Shown: positions 8,692-16,951 of the stretch, in pieces
Layout: every line of letters starts with the position of its first letter
Position numbering within the stretch: position 1 is the stretch's first letter
Assembly (NCBI RefSeq): GCF_003710815.1
Contig: NZ_RHHP01000039.1
Location: 1 to 64,000, forward strand
Reading direction: 5' to 3'
Origin: Brevibacillus centrosporus
GTDB lineage: Bacteria > Bacillota > Bacilli > Brevibacillales > Brevibacillaceae
Length of the DNA stretch: 64,000 nt
The notes under the pieces: generated by a model
Seen by the model: only the letters and a program-made list of their open reading frames with translations
Database searches by the model: none
Told to the model about the DNA's origin: nothing
Program-made: the position numbers and the translations under genes

Positions 8692-8721
8692 TTGACAGTG
8701 AAAACTCATGGGTCATATAAT
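8692..8721 (+). promoter_or_regulatory. Consensus sigma-A promoter
   Basis: TTGACA, 18-base spacer, TATAAT, in front of the metallo-hydrolase. An inverted repeat AAAACT ... AGTTTT (about 8701-8736) brackets the -10 region and could be a TetR operator. Confidence 0.7.
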
Positions 8722-8763
8722 GAACTCGTAAGTTTTGTAACGGTGAAGAGGAGGATGGGACTT

Positions 8764-9507
8764 ATGAAAATCGCAGAAGGATTGGAAATGCTGCAATTGA
8801 CTTTCGAGATCGGGCAAAGAAAACTGGTGATCAATCCTATGGTGGTGTACGACGATCAAACTTGTACCTTGATTGATACGGCCATGCCTGGCTGCTATGA
8901 CACCATCCAAAGTCTCATCGCGGAAGCGGGCCTGCCTGCAGATGGGCCGCATGCTGTTATTTTGACCCATCAGGATATCGACCATGTGGGGAGTCTGCCG
9001 CATTTTTTGGCGGAAGCAAAGCAGCCGCTGGATGTATACGCGCATGCTGACGACAAGCCGTACATCGACGGCGTGCTTCCTTTGATCAAAATGCAGCCGC
9101 AGATGCGCGATGGAATTCTGCAATCGCTGCCTGAAAAAGAGCGAAACGAGTTTGTTCAGGCTTTTTCTCCAGAGACAGGGGCCAACGTCAATCATGTCGC
9201 AGCTGACGGCGATGTGCTGCCGTTTGGCGGAGGCTTGCAGGTGATTCATACCCCAGGTCATACTCCCGGACACATTTGTCTGTACCACCCCGCGAGCAAG
9301 ACGCTGATTGCAGGAGACGCGCTGGTCGTTGAAAACGGCGAGCTGCAGGGGCCGAATCCACATGCTACTCCTGACATGGAGGAAGCTCTCCGCTCGTTAA
9401 AAAGACTCATGGCTCTGCCTATTGAAACAGTTGTCTGCTATCACGGCGGGATCTACAAGGGCGATGTGAAAAAACGGCTCGAGGAAATCGCAGCTGCGGT
9501 GAAGTAA
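8764..9507 (+). CDS. Metallo-beta-lactamase-fold hydrolase
   Basis: 247 residues. Metal-site motifs: ILTHQDIDHVGSLP (a D-for-H variant of HxHxDH common in Firmicute MBL hydrolases), TPGHTPGHICLY, IAGDALV, and a late CYHGG. Could be a glyoxalase II-like or lactonase-like hydrolase; substrate unknown. Start is the ATG at 8764 with GAGGAGG upstream; the longer frame from 8662 would cross the promoter. The next gene begins one base after its stop, so they form an operon. Confidence 0.88.
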   Translation: MKIAEGLEMLQLTFEIGQRKLVINPMVVYDDQTCTLIDTAMPGCYDTIQSLIAEAGLPADGPHAVILTHQDIDHVGSLPHFLAEAKQPLDVYAHADDKPYIDGVLPLIKMQPQMRDGILQSLPEKERNEFVQAFSPETGANVNHVAADGDVLPFGGGLQVIHTPGHTPGHICLYHPASKTLIAGDALVVENGELQGPNPHATPDMEEALRSLKRLMALPIETVVCYHGGIYKGDVKKRLEEIAAAVK

Positions 9508-9508
9508 G

Positions 9509-10606
9509 ATGAACAGTGAACGCTTTGCTTCCTTTTCCATTACCTTGTTCATCGCGATTGTGGGCGGCTTGGTATTTCAATGGCTGCATCTGCCGATCCC
9601 GTGGCTGCTCGGTCCGATGCTGTTCGTGCTGATCGTCTCCAAGCTGTGGAAATCGTTTCGGCCTTATTGGTCCGGCGTAGTTCGAAGTACGGGCATGATC
9701 ATGATCGGCTACACGATCGGCTTGTCCTTTACGATGGCGGCCCTCCAGCAAATCGGCCAGCAGCTGCCGCTGATGATTTTGCTGACAGCCATGACACTGC
9801 TTTGCGCGGCGGGTATCGCCTTCCTGGTTTCCAAATTGTCTGGCACCTCTTTTCCTACTGTCTTGATGGGCAGCATCCCGGGCGGACTGAGTCAGATGAT
9901 ACCGCTCGCCCAAGAGATCAAGGGAGTGGATCTGACGGTTGTTACGTTTCTGCAGGTTTCACGTTTGCTGATGATCATTTTCTTTGTGCCGATGCTTGTA
10001 TTCAGTCCCTTATTTGGGTTGGAAGGTATGGGCCAGCACTTGCTTGCCCAAAAGGCAGCGGTGAGTTGGAGTGGACTGTTTCCGAATATCTTCGTCTTTG
10101 CGATTGCATGTACCGCAGCTGCCTACGTGGGCAAAAAAATTCACTTTCCATCTGCCATCTTTCTCGGGCCGATGATTGCTACCATCCTGATCAATCTGTC
10201 CGGCTTCCATGGTCCGGCACTGCCTTCCGTTCTGCTCAATGCGTGCCAGTTCATGATAGGAGGGTATATCGGCTTGCTGCTGAAGCCGGAAAAGCTGAAG
10301 AACAAGCTGCTCATGGCGATCTTGGCCGTTCTCAGCGGCGTATTGTTAATCGGCTGCTCGATGGGCTTGAGCTTTTTGCTGACACAGTTTCATGAGGTGT
10401 CCTTCATGACCGCCTTTTTAGGTCTATCTCCAGGAGGGATGGACCAGATGGGGATTATCGCAGCAGAGGTTCACGCTGATTTGTCAGTCGTCATATGCTA
10501 TCAGCTGTTCCGTACCCTGTTTATCTTTTTGGTGGTGCCGTCTCTGATCAAAGCGATATTCCGGTCAAGGATGAAGAGGAAAGAAATGGAAGCGCCAACA
10601 GGTTAA
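9509..10606 (+). CDS. AbrB family (PF05145-type) integral membrane protein
   Basis: 365 residues, strongly hydrophobic with about ten membrane segments arranged as two similar halves. Each half has the G-PGG/LSQM-type repeat: MGSIPGGLSQMIPLAQEI (about 125-142) and LGLSPGGMDQMGIIAAEV (about 308-325). This is the 'AbrB duplication' membrane family, unrelated to the AbrB transition-state regulator and often misnamed ammonia monooxygenase. Transport role suspected, substrate unknown. One base from the upstream hydrolase; translation probably coupled. Confidence 0.85.
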   Translation: MNSERFASFSITLFIAIVGGLVFQWLHLPIPWLLGPMLFVLIVSKLWKSFRPYWSGVVRSTGMIMIGYTIGLSFTMAALQQIGQQLPLMILLTAMTLLCAAGIAFLVSKLSGTSFPTVLMGSIPGGLSQMIPLAQEIKGVDLTVVTFLQVSRLLMIIFFVPMLVFSPLFGLEGMGQHLLAQKAAVSWSGLFPNIFVFAIACTAAAYVGKKIHFPSAIFLGPMIATILINLSGFHGPALPSVLLNACQFMIGGYIGLLLKPEKLKNKLLMAILAVLSGVLLIGCSMGLSFLLTQFHEVSFMTAFLGLSPGGMDQMGIIAAEVHADLSVVICYQLFRTLFIFLVVPSLIKAIFRSRMKRKEMEAPTG

Positions 10607-10611
10607 AAGGA

Positions 10612-10645
10612 GAAAGCAGATGCTGCCGTGCATCTGCTTTTTTTG
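10612..10645 (+). terminator. Intrinsic terminator
   Basis: GCAGATGC, loop, GCATCTGC followed by TTTTTTT, after the membrane protein gene. Confidence 0.88.
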
Positions 10646-10691
10646 TACAGTAAGAATTTATAAGATTCTTAGCCAGTATAAGTGCAACTAA

Positions 10692-10718
10692 GGCCCCGCC
10701 AAAAGGCTTGGCGGAGCC
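10692..10718 (+). repeat. GC-rich hairpin, inverted partner of 11733-11758
   Basis: GGCCCCGCCA, seven-base loop, TGGCGGAGCC. The stem is the exact reverse complement of the hairpin after metQ, so the two copies bracket metQ in opposite orientation. May act as a terminator or a processing element. Confidence 0.55.
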
Positions 10719-10750
10719 AAGTTTTCTAATCGAAAAAATAAACACAGTAA

Positions 10751-10911
10751 TTGACTAGGATATAAGCTGTATAGTATATTACGTTTTGTAATTATTTGAA
10801 TAATAATAAAAAGCTGTCTTGGATGGTGCGAGCGTCTAAGGCAAGGGCTTTTTGTAATTATTATTCATAGTAATCATAGTTGTATAATCGGTATATTGGG
10901 GGAAAGGCACC
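10751..10911 (+). promoter_or_regulatory. Promoter and structured leader of the metQ operon
   Basis: TTGACT (10751-10756), 18 bases, TATATT (10775-10780), giving a leader of about 125 nt. The leader holds a long inverted repeat: GAATAATAAT (10798-10807) with ATTATTATTC (10857-10866), then AAAAAGCU with GGCUUUUU and GUCUUGGA with UCUAAGGC inside. TTTTGTAATTATT occurs twice (10783 and 10850). It is not the S-box (SAM) riboswitch usual in front of Met transporters. Confidence 0.5.
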
Positions 10912-11724
10912 ATGAAAAAAGCTCTTGGTATTCTAGCATCCGGGCTCCTCGTTCTGGCGCTTACAGCATGCGGGGGCGGCGCGCAGTCAAGCACGGCGAT
11001 TAACGAGAAGAAGATTGTTGTCGGTGTAACGTCCGGCCTGCATGAACAAATTTTGGAAAAGGTCAAAGAAGTGGCTGCGAAGGATGGCTTGGAAGTTGAA
11101 CTGAAAGTATTCTCCGATTTCCAAATGCCGAATATCGCGTTGGCTGAAAAAGAAATCGATGCAAACAGCTATCAGACGATTCCGTTCCTGGAAACGTACA
11201 AAAAAGAAAAAGGGGCAGACCTGACAGCGGTGGGTCAGACCGTCCTCAATCCAATGGGCATGTACTCCAAAAAGATCAAAAGCCTGGATGAGCTGAAAGC
11301 GGGAGATACCATTGGACTCCCGAACGACCCGACGAACAGCCTGCGTGCCCTGCTCCTGTTCCAAAGCGCCGGCTTGATCAAGCTCAAGGATGGAGCGGGG
11401 GACGAAGCGACCGTTCTCGATATCGCCGAAAACCCACGCGAGCTGAAATTCGTTGAACTGGACGCCGCACAGATCGCCAAGCAGCTGGATGATGTAACGG
11501 CAGCGGCTATCAATACGAGCTATGCGATCAAGAACAACCTGAACCCAGGGAAAGACGCGATCTTCCTGGAGCAAAAGGACTCCAAGCACCACAATGTCAT
11601 CGTCGTTCGCACGGAAAACAAAGACGATGTCGCTGTACAAAAACTGGTGAAGGCGTACCAAACAGACGAAGTGAAAAAATTTGTGGAGGATACCTTTGAG
11701 GGCTCCGTTATCCCTGTCTGGTAA
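10912..11724 (+). CDS. metQ: MetQ-like methionine-binding lipoprotein
   Basis: 270 residues. Lipoprotein signal peptide with lipobox LTAC (Cys20), then an NlpA/MetQ fold: VVGVTSGLHEQILEKVKEVA, DFQMPNIALAEKEIDANSYQ and PNDPTNSLRALLLFQSAGLI are characteristic. It would capture D/L-methionine, or a related compound given the downstream genes, outside the membrane and hand it to MetP. First gene of an apparent six-gene operon; a hairpin between it and metN may give it extra mRNA stability. Confidence 0.9.
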   Translation: MKKALGILASGLLVLALTACGGGAQSSTAINEKKIVVGVTSGLHEQILEKVKEVAAKDGLEVELKVFSDFQMPNIALAEKEIDANSYQTIPFLETYKKEKGADLTAVGQTVLNPMGMYSKKIKSLDELKAGDTIGLPNDPTNSLRALLLFQSAGLIKLKDGAGDEATVLDIAENPRELKFVELDAAQIAKQLDDVTAAAINTSYAIKNNLNPGKDAIFLEQKDSKHHNVIVVRTENKDDVAVQKLVKAYQTDEVKKFVEDTFEGSVIPVW

Positions 11725-11732
11725 TACCACAC

Positions 11733-11758
11733 GGCTCCGCCAGTGAAATGGCGGGGCC
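11733..11758 (+). repeat. GC-rich hairpin between metQ and metN
   Basis: GGCTCCGCCA, GTGAAA, TGGCGGGGCC: ten base pairs without a following T-run. Likely a 3'-stabilising or partial-termination element after metQ. Its arms are the inverted copy of the hairpin at 10692-10718. Confidence 0.55.
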
Positions 11759-11808
11759 CCGTTTGCGTTAACAGGAGTTTGAGGAAATAAAGGAGGTTCT
11801 GGTACAGC

Positions 11809-12831
11809 GTGATCAAGCTATCCAATGTTTCAAAGAGCTTTCAGACTAAAAAGGGAGCCATCCAGGCGATCGACGACGTCTCACTTGAAGTAAAGAAGGG
11901 TGAAATTTTCGGCGTGATCGGCTACAGCGGTGCCGGGAAAAGTACCTTGATTCGTTGCGTAAATCTGTTGGAAGCACCGACTTCCGGTTCCGTAGTCATC
12001 AATGACAAAGAGGTAACGAACCTGTCCGCGGAAGAGCTGCTGCAGGTCAGACGCAAAATCGGCATGATCTTTCAAGGCTTCCATCTGCTGAAGACGGCTA
12101 ATGTTTACGATAATATCGCAATTCCGCTTCGTTTGACGGAGGTCGACAAAGAGGAGCTGGACAAGCGAGTCACCAAGTATCTGAAAATCGTCGGGCTGGA
12201 AGACAAGCATGATGCCTATCCCGGCCAGCTGTCAGGTGGTCAAAAGCAGCGAGTAGCCATCGCCCGGGCCCTGGCGCAGGAGCCGGAAATTTTGCTCAGT
12301 GACGAAGCGACCAGCGCGCTAGATCCGGAGACGACTGAGTCGATTCTGGAGCTGCTGCTCAAGATCAACAAAGAGCTGGGAATTACCATCATGCTCATTA
12401 CCCACGAAATGAACGTCATTCAGAAAATTTGCGATCGTGTGGCTGTTATGGAAAACGGGAAGGTCATCGAGCAGGGGCGGACGGTCGACATCTATGCGCG
12501 CGCAACTCATCCGACGACGAAGCGCTTTGTGAACAGTACGTATCACAAGGAGCTGCCTGCCAATGTCCTGCAGGAGCTGATCCAGACTGGGCCGGTCGTG
12601 CGGCTGTCCTTTGTGGGGGAGAGCACGAGCAAGCCTGTGCTGGCATCGGTCAGTTCGAAATTTCAGGTGTCTCCCAATATTTTGGCCGGCGGTATTATCC
12701 AGTTGAAGCAGGAGACGATTGGTGCACTGGTCGTTCATCTGAATGGCGATCAGGAAGAAACGAAGCGAGCCATCGCCTATTTGGAGGAACAAGGAGTCAT
12801 GATCGAGGGAGTGGAGGTAGCCCATGTCTGA
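11809..12831 (+). CDS. metN: MetN-like methionine ABC transporter ATPase
   Basis: 340 residues. Walker A GYSGAGKST (38-46), signature LSGGQKQR, Walker B ILLSDEATSALDP and the H-loop THEMN are intact. The C-terminal 90 residues correspond to the NIL regulatory domain that in MetN senses methionine (trans-inhibition). GTG start with AAAGGAGG upstream. It overlaps metP by eight bases. Confidence 0.92.
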   Translation: MIKLSNVSKSFQTKKGAIQAIDDVSLEVKKGEIFGVIGYSGAGKSTLIRCVNLLEAPTSGSVVINDKEVTNLSAEELLQVRRKIGMIFQGFHLLKTANVYDNIAIPLRLTEVDKEELDKRVTKYLKIVGLEDKHDAYPGQLSGGQKQRVAIARALAQEPEILLSDEATSALDPETTESILELLLKINKELGITIMLITHEMNVIQKICDRVAVMENGKVIEQGRTVDIYARATHPTTKRFVNSTYHKELPANVLQELIQTGPVVRLSFVGESTSKPVLASVSSKFQVSPNILAGGIIQLKQETIGALVVHLNGDQEETKRAIAYLEEQGVMIEGVEVAHV

Positions 12832-13495
12832 TATTCAACAATTCATCGAGGGACGTCTCCCGATTATTTGGGAGTCCGTCGTGCAAACCTTTCAGATGGT
12901 CTCGGTATCCCTGCTTTTCTCTGTGCTGCTCGGTCTGCCGCTAGGGGTTCTTCTGATCCTGACCCGACCGGGGAATGCGCTGGAGAATCGGGGTGTTTAC
13001 CAGGTTTTAAACGTGGTAGTCAACATCATTCGTTCGATCCCGTTCATTATTTTGCTGTTTTTTATCCTGCCGTTCACCAAGCTTTTGGTAGGTACGTCTA
13101 TCGGCATCAAGGGCGCTATCGTTCCGTTGATCGTCCATGCTGTTCCCAACATCGCCCGGCTGATGGAAAGCGCACTTTTGGAGGTGGACAGCGGTGTGGT
13201 TGAAGCGTACAGGTCGATGGGCATACGGACGAGGCATATCATCTGGCATGTCCTGCTCCGCGAAGCACGTCCGTCTATTATCCTCGGGTTGACGATTGCG
13301 CTCATCACGCTGATTGGCGGAACGGCTATGGCTGGGCTCGTCGGCGCAGGAGGATTGGGCGATCTGGCTTACCGTTTCGGACATCTGCGCTATGAAGTCG
13401 ATGTCATGTACGTGACGGTCTTTATCCTGATCCTGCTCGTTCAATGCATTCAAACGATCGGGAACAAGCTGGCGGCGAAATACAAAAAGGGATAA
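12824..13495 (+). CDS. metP: MetP/MetI-like ABC transporter permease
   Basis: 223 residues with about five membrane segments. The EAA loop (EAYRSMGIRTRHIIWHVLLREARPSI) that contacts MetN is at about residues 127-152. Start ATG inside the end of metN. Only 24 bp separate it from the enoyl-CoA hydratase gene, with no terminator, so the transporter and the acyl-CoA genes appear co-transcribed. Confidence 0.92.
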   Translation: MSDIQQFIEGRLPIIWESVVQTFQMVSVSLLFSVLLGLPLGVLLILTRPGNALENRGVYQVLNVVVNIIRSIPFIILLFFILPFTKLLVGTSIGIKGAIVPLIVHAVPNIARLMESALLEVDSGVVEAYRSMGIRTRHIIWHVLLREARPSIILGLTIALITLIGGTAMAGLVGAGGLGDLAYRFGHLRYEVDVMYVTVFILILLVQCIQTIGNKLAAKYKKG

Positions 13496-13519
13496 AACGA
13501 GGGGCGAGGTGACACGAGT

Positions 13520-14305
13520 ATGAACCATCAAGAGCAGCTGATTTACGTAGAGAAGCAAGGCCCGATCGCGACGATCGTGCTGAACCGTACGAGCAAACGC
13601 AATGCGCTGAACCTGGAAATGTGGTTTACGCTGTCCAAGCGGCTGGCGGAGCTGGAGACCGATGAGCAGACGAAAGTAGTGGTCATTCGCGGTGCGGATG
13701 ATACCTCGTTTGCGGCGGGGGCAGACATCAGCGAATTTTTGTCCAACCGCTCCTCCGCTCAGAAGGCGAAGGAATACAACGATTTGTCCATGGAGTCGGT
13801 AGACAGGCTGCACCGTTTTCCCAAACCGACGATCGCCATGATCCAGAAATACGCGGTAGGCGGGGGACTGGATATTGCGCTTTCGTGTGATTTTCGTTTC
13901 AGCGCAGAAGATGGAATTTTTGCGATCACCCCATCCAAGCTGGGAATCGTCTATAATTTAACTAGTACAAAAAGACTCGTCGACCTGGTTGGTCCATCCA
14001 AGGCGAAAGAAATCCTGTACACAGCAAGATCACTGGATGTACAAGAGGCGTATCGGATCGGGCTGATCGACCGCATTTACCATAACAGCGAAATTGTGGA
14101 GCATACCTATGCGTTTGCTGCCTTGATCGCCGAGCGTTCACAGGTGTCTGTACGGGGAACCAAGCAAATCGTACAGGCGATCCTGAATGGACATACGGAA
14201 GAAAACGCCGAAATTGCCGAACTAATCTTGCAATCATTTGATTCAGAAGATTACAAGGAAGGCGTGCAAGCGTTTTTGGAGAAGCGAAAACCGCAGTTTC
14301 GCTGA
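13520..14305 (+). CDS. Enoyl-CoA hydratase/isomerase family protein
   Basis: 261 residues, full length for the crotonase fold. Visible: IATIVLNRTSKRNALNLEM near the N-terminus, FAAGADISEFL (oxyanion-hole strand) and KYAVGGGLDIALSCDFRFSA (second oxyanion-hole segment). Crotonases hydrate or isomerise acyl-CoA esters; the substrate is not readable. ATG with a GGGGCGAGGTGA ribosome site. Lies between the transporter and the hydroxyacid oxidase in the operon. Confidence 0.9.
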   Translation: MNHQEQLIYVEKQGPIATIVLNRTSKRNALNLEMWFTLSKRLAELETDEQTKVVVIRGADDTSFAAGADISEFLSNRSSAQKAKEYNDLSMESVDRLHRFPKPTIAMIQKYAVGGGLDIALSCDFRFSAEDGIFAITPSKLGIVYNLTSTKRLVDLVGPSKAKEILYTARSLDVQEAYRIGLIDRIYHNSEIVEHTYAFAALIAERSQVSVRGTKQIVQAILNGHTEENAEIAELILQSFDSEDYKEGVQAFLEKRKPQFR

Positions 14306-14326
14306 AAAAGAAGGGATGGAATTTTC

Positions 14327-15478
14327 ATGGCAGGAACAGAACAAAAAAACGAAAGCTTGCTTTTTACCCGTGTAAACAAGGATACACAAGCGCTGCCGAT
14401 CTCGATCGAGGACTGGGAGCAAAAAGCTCGGGAGCTTTTGCCAGCAGGACCTTTTGACTATATTGCTGGTGGCTCAGGAGCAGAAGAGACGCTTGCCTCC
14501 AATCGCGCTGCCTTTGGCAAATGGGCGATTGTGCCACGGATGCTGCGTGATGTTTCCAAGCGTACGCTGGGCATCGAGCTTTTTGGTCAGCAGCTGAAAA
14601 CACCCGTACTGCTGGCACCTGTAGGCATGCAAGCAATCGCGAATGAAGAGGGCGAGCTGGCTACGGCCCGTGCAGCAGCAGCGGCTGGCGTACCGATGGT
14701 CGTCAGCACCGTGTCCGCTCATACGCTGGAACAAATCGCAGAAACCATGGGGGATGCCCCGCGCTGGTTCCAGCTGTACTGGTCCAACGATCGGGAAGTG
14801 TGCGCCAGCATGGTCAAGCGTGCGGAGGCGGCTGGCTACTCGGCAATCGTGCTTACTGTGGACACGATCATGCTCGGATGGAAGCGCCGCGATTTCCGCA
14901 ATGGCTACTCTCCTTTGCGTGAAGGAAGAGGCTTGGCGAACTACGTTTCGGATCCTGTTTTCTGCTCCAGACTGTCCGAAGTGAACACGGAAAATGCCGT
15001 AGAGGAAGTGCTCCGCAACATTTATCATCCGACGCTCAACTGGGATGACATCGACTATCTGCGGCAGCACACCAAGCTGCCGATCCTGGTCAAAGGCATC
15101 CTGCACCCGGACGATGCGAAGCTGGCTGTGGAACGCGGCGTAGACGGCATCATCGTATCCAATCACGGTGGACGTCAGCTAGATGGAGCCATTTCGACAC
15201 TGGATGCTTTGCCGGCGATCGCAGAAGTGGTAGACAGACGTATTCCCGTGCTGCTCGACAGTGGCGTACGCACAGGGGCGGATGTGGTGAAGGCGATCGC
15301 ACTGGGGGCGACGGCTGTTCTGATCGGACGACCTTTCATGTTCGGTCTGGCGGTTGCGGGCGAAAAAGGCGTGGCAAGTGTTCTCGACACATTGATCAAC
15401 GAGCTGGATGTATCCGTAGCATTGTCCGGTAGCAATTCCGTCGCGGAGCTGAACAGAAGTATACTGATTCGCTTGTAA
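14327..15478 (+). CDS. FMN-dependent alpha-hydroxy-acid oxidizing protein
   Basis: 383 residues. FMN TIM-barrel family (glycolate oxidase, lactate oxidase, lactate monooxygenase): GPFDYIAGGSGAEET near the N-terminus, PVLLAPVGMQAIA, FQLYWSNDREV, and the active-site IIVSNHGGRQLDG with catalytic His and substrate-binding Arg, then VLLDSGVRTGADVVKAIALG. It should oxidise a 2-hydroxyacid to a 2-oxoacid. Cytosolic. Spaced 21 bp after the hydratase. Confidence 0.9.
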   Translation: MAGTEQKNESLLFTRVNKDTQALPISIEDWEQKARELLPAGPFDYIAGGSGAEETLASNRAAFGKWAIVPRMLRDVSKRTLGIELFGQQLKTPVLLAPVGMQAIANEEGELATARAAAAAGVPMVVSTVSAHTLEQIAETMGDAPRWFQLYWSNDREVCASMVKRAEAAGYSAIVLTVDTIMLGWKRRDFRNGYSPLREGRGLANYVSDPVFCSRLSEVNTENAVEEVLRNIYHPTLNWDDIDYLRQHTKLPILVKGILHPDDAKLAVERGVDGIIVSNHGGRQLDGAISTLDALPAIAEVVDRRIPVLLDSGVRTGADVVKAIALGATAVLIGRPFMFGLAVAGEKGVASVLDTLINELDVSVALSGSNSVAELNRSILIRL

Positions 15479-15495
15479 CGAGTAGGAGGCAGAAG

Positions 15496-16683
15496 ATGCA
15501 GCAGGCGTTACAACACATGAGAGTGATAGACTTGACGCAGGTGCTCGCAGGACCGTATTGCACGATGGTGTTGGGCGATTTGGGGGCCGATGTGATCAAG
15601 GTAGAAAAATACCCGAATGGCGACGATAGCCGCATCATGGGTCCGTATTTCGAGGAAGAGAGCTACAGCTTCATGATGGCGAACCGCAACAAGCGAGGGA
15701 TTCGCCTCAATATCAAGGAAGAGGCAGGCCGAGAAATCCTGTATGATCTCGTCCGGTCTGCGGATGTGTTAATCGAGAACTATCGTCCCGGTGTGACGAA
15801 AAAGCTGGGGATCGACTACGAGACTTTGCGCGAGCTGAACCCAGGCCTGATTTATTGCTCGATCTCCGGGTATGGACAGACAGGGCCTTACAGTCACAAG
15901 GGTGGTTATGACATCATGGCGCAGGGCTTGTCCGGGCTCATGAGTATGACGGGAGAAAAGAATGGACGTCCGGTCAAAAACGGTATAGCCATTCATGACA
16001 TCGCCGCAGGGGTTACCGCCATCTACTCGATCATGGCTGCCTACATCCACAAAATGACGACTGGGGAAGGCCAGCATATTGATCTGTCGCTGGTGGATTC
16101 AGGACTTGCCTGGACCGTCTGGGAGTCTGCTGCTTACTTCGGAGCAGGTGAAGTTTCAAAAGCAAACGGCTCCGCTCACCGAGTGACAGCTCCTTATCAA
16201 GGGTTCTCGACCAAAAACGGAAACATTCTGGTTGGGGCGGGAAATCAGAAGCTGTGGGAGAAGTTTTGCAAGGAAGTGATCGGAAGGGAAGAGCTCATCG
16301 ACGACCCGCGCTTTTTGACCAACAGCGAGCGTACGGCTAATCTGCCGGAGCTGGAAAAAATCATTGAGTCCGTACTCGTCCAGCAGGATTCGCAATATTG
16401 GCTGGAAAAGCTCGATGCAGCCGGGGTGCCGTCCAGCCCGATCTATCAGTATGACGAGGCTCTAAATGACCCCCATATCCGCTCGCGAGACATGGTGATC
16501 GAGTACGAGCATCCGCTGGCGGGAACGATTCAGAGTCTCGGATTTCCAGCGAAATTTTCTCAGACGCCCGGTCAGATCAAGCGTCCTGCACCGCTGCTCG
16601 GTCAGCATACGCGCGAGGTCTTACAGGAGCTGCAGTATTCGGAAGAGACGATCCGACAGCTGGAGGAAAACAAGGTAATCTAA
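15496..16683 (+). CDS. CaiB/BaiF-type (family III) CoA transferase
   Basis: 395 residues. QVLAGPYCTMVLGDLGADVI at the N-terminus and ENYRPGVTKKLGID are family III signatures; Asp168 in GIAIHDIAAG matches the Asp nucleophile that forms the anhydride intermediate. It would move CoA between carboxylic acids. Last gene of the metQNP operon, with a terminator 16 bp after it. Together with the hydratase and oxidase it suggests import and CoA-dependent breakdown of a carboxylic or hydroxy acid. Confidence 0.9.
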   Translation: MQQALQHMRVIDLTQVLAGPYCTMVLGDLGADVIKVEKYPNGDDSRIMGPYFEEESYSFMMANRNKRGIRLNIKEEAGREILYDLVRSADVLIENYRPGVTKKLGIDYETLRELNPGLIYCSISGYGQTGPYSHKGGYDIMAQGLSGLMSMTGEKNGRPVKNGIAIHDIAAGVTAIYSIMAAYIHKMTTGEGQHIDLSLVDSGLAWTVWESAAYFGAGEVSKANGSAHRVTAPYQGFSTKNGNILVGAGNQKLWEKFCKEVIGREELIDDPRFLTNSERTANLPELEKIIESVLVQQDSQYWLEKLDAAGVPSSPIYQYDEALNDPHIRSRDMVIEYEHPLAGTIQSLGFPAKFSQTPGQIKRPAPLLGQHTREVLQELQYSEETIRQLEENKVI

Positions 16684-16698
16684 ATTGTGCATGAAGGG

Positions 16699-16735
16699 CC
16701 AGTTCCTATTTTCAGATAAGGAACTGGTCTTTTTT
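16699..16735 (+). terminator. Intrinsic terminator
   Basis: CCAGTTCC, loop, GGAACTGG followed by TCTTTTTT. Ends the six-gene transporter/acyl-CoA operon. Confidence 0.9.
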
Positions 16736-16779
16736 GAGTAGACAAGATAATTAAGCAACGTGCTAGGGTAAACTTTTTT

Positions 16780-16842
16780 CAAGGATACATCCTTGATCTT
16801 GACAAATACATCCATTTATTATATCCTTGATTTTTCCTTGAT
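16780..16842. promoter_or_regulatory. Repeat-rich promoter/operator of the toxin-antitoxin pair
   Basis: A perfect inverted repeat CAAGGAT-AC-ATCCTTG (16780-16795) touches a TTGACA -35 (16799-16804). ATCCTTGAT occurs at 16789 and 16823 and CCTTGAT again at 16836. Such arrays around a promoter are typical autoregulatory sites for an antitoxin. Confidence 0.55.
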
Positions 16843-16895
16843 TAAAGTTGGCAGTGATTAGTTATTCCACTATTCTTTAACCGCCCATTAAGAAC

Positions 16896-16935
16896 AGAGT
16901 CTAATTGTGAAGACCGTAGAGTCTAATTGTGAAGA
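16896..16935 (+). repeat. 18-bp tandem direct repeat upstream of the antitoxin
   Basis: AGAGTCTAATTGTGAAGA at 16896-16913 and again, without mismatch, at 16918-16935 (22-base period). Lies in the leader just before the antitoxin start. Confidence 0.8.
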
Positions 16936-16951
16936 GAGTTGAATTTAAACT

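Noticed and set aside
9509..10606. Ammonia monooxygenase or AbrB transcription factor
   Set aside because: The two-half membrane repeat with PGG/LSQM motifs shows the AbrB-duplication membrane family.
10740..10911. SAM (S-box) riboswitch before metQ
   Set aside because: None of the S-box core blocks could be found, although position and gene would fit.
13007..13813. Antisense frame across metP and the hydratase
   Set aside because: Overlaps two clear genes; no start signal or motif.
16896..16935. CRISPR-like repeat
   Set aside because: Only two 18-base copies four bases apart, no spacers and no cas genes.
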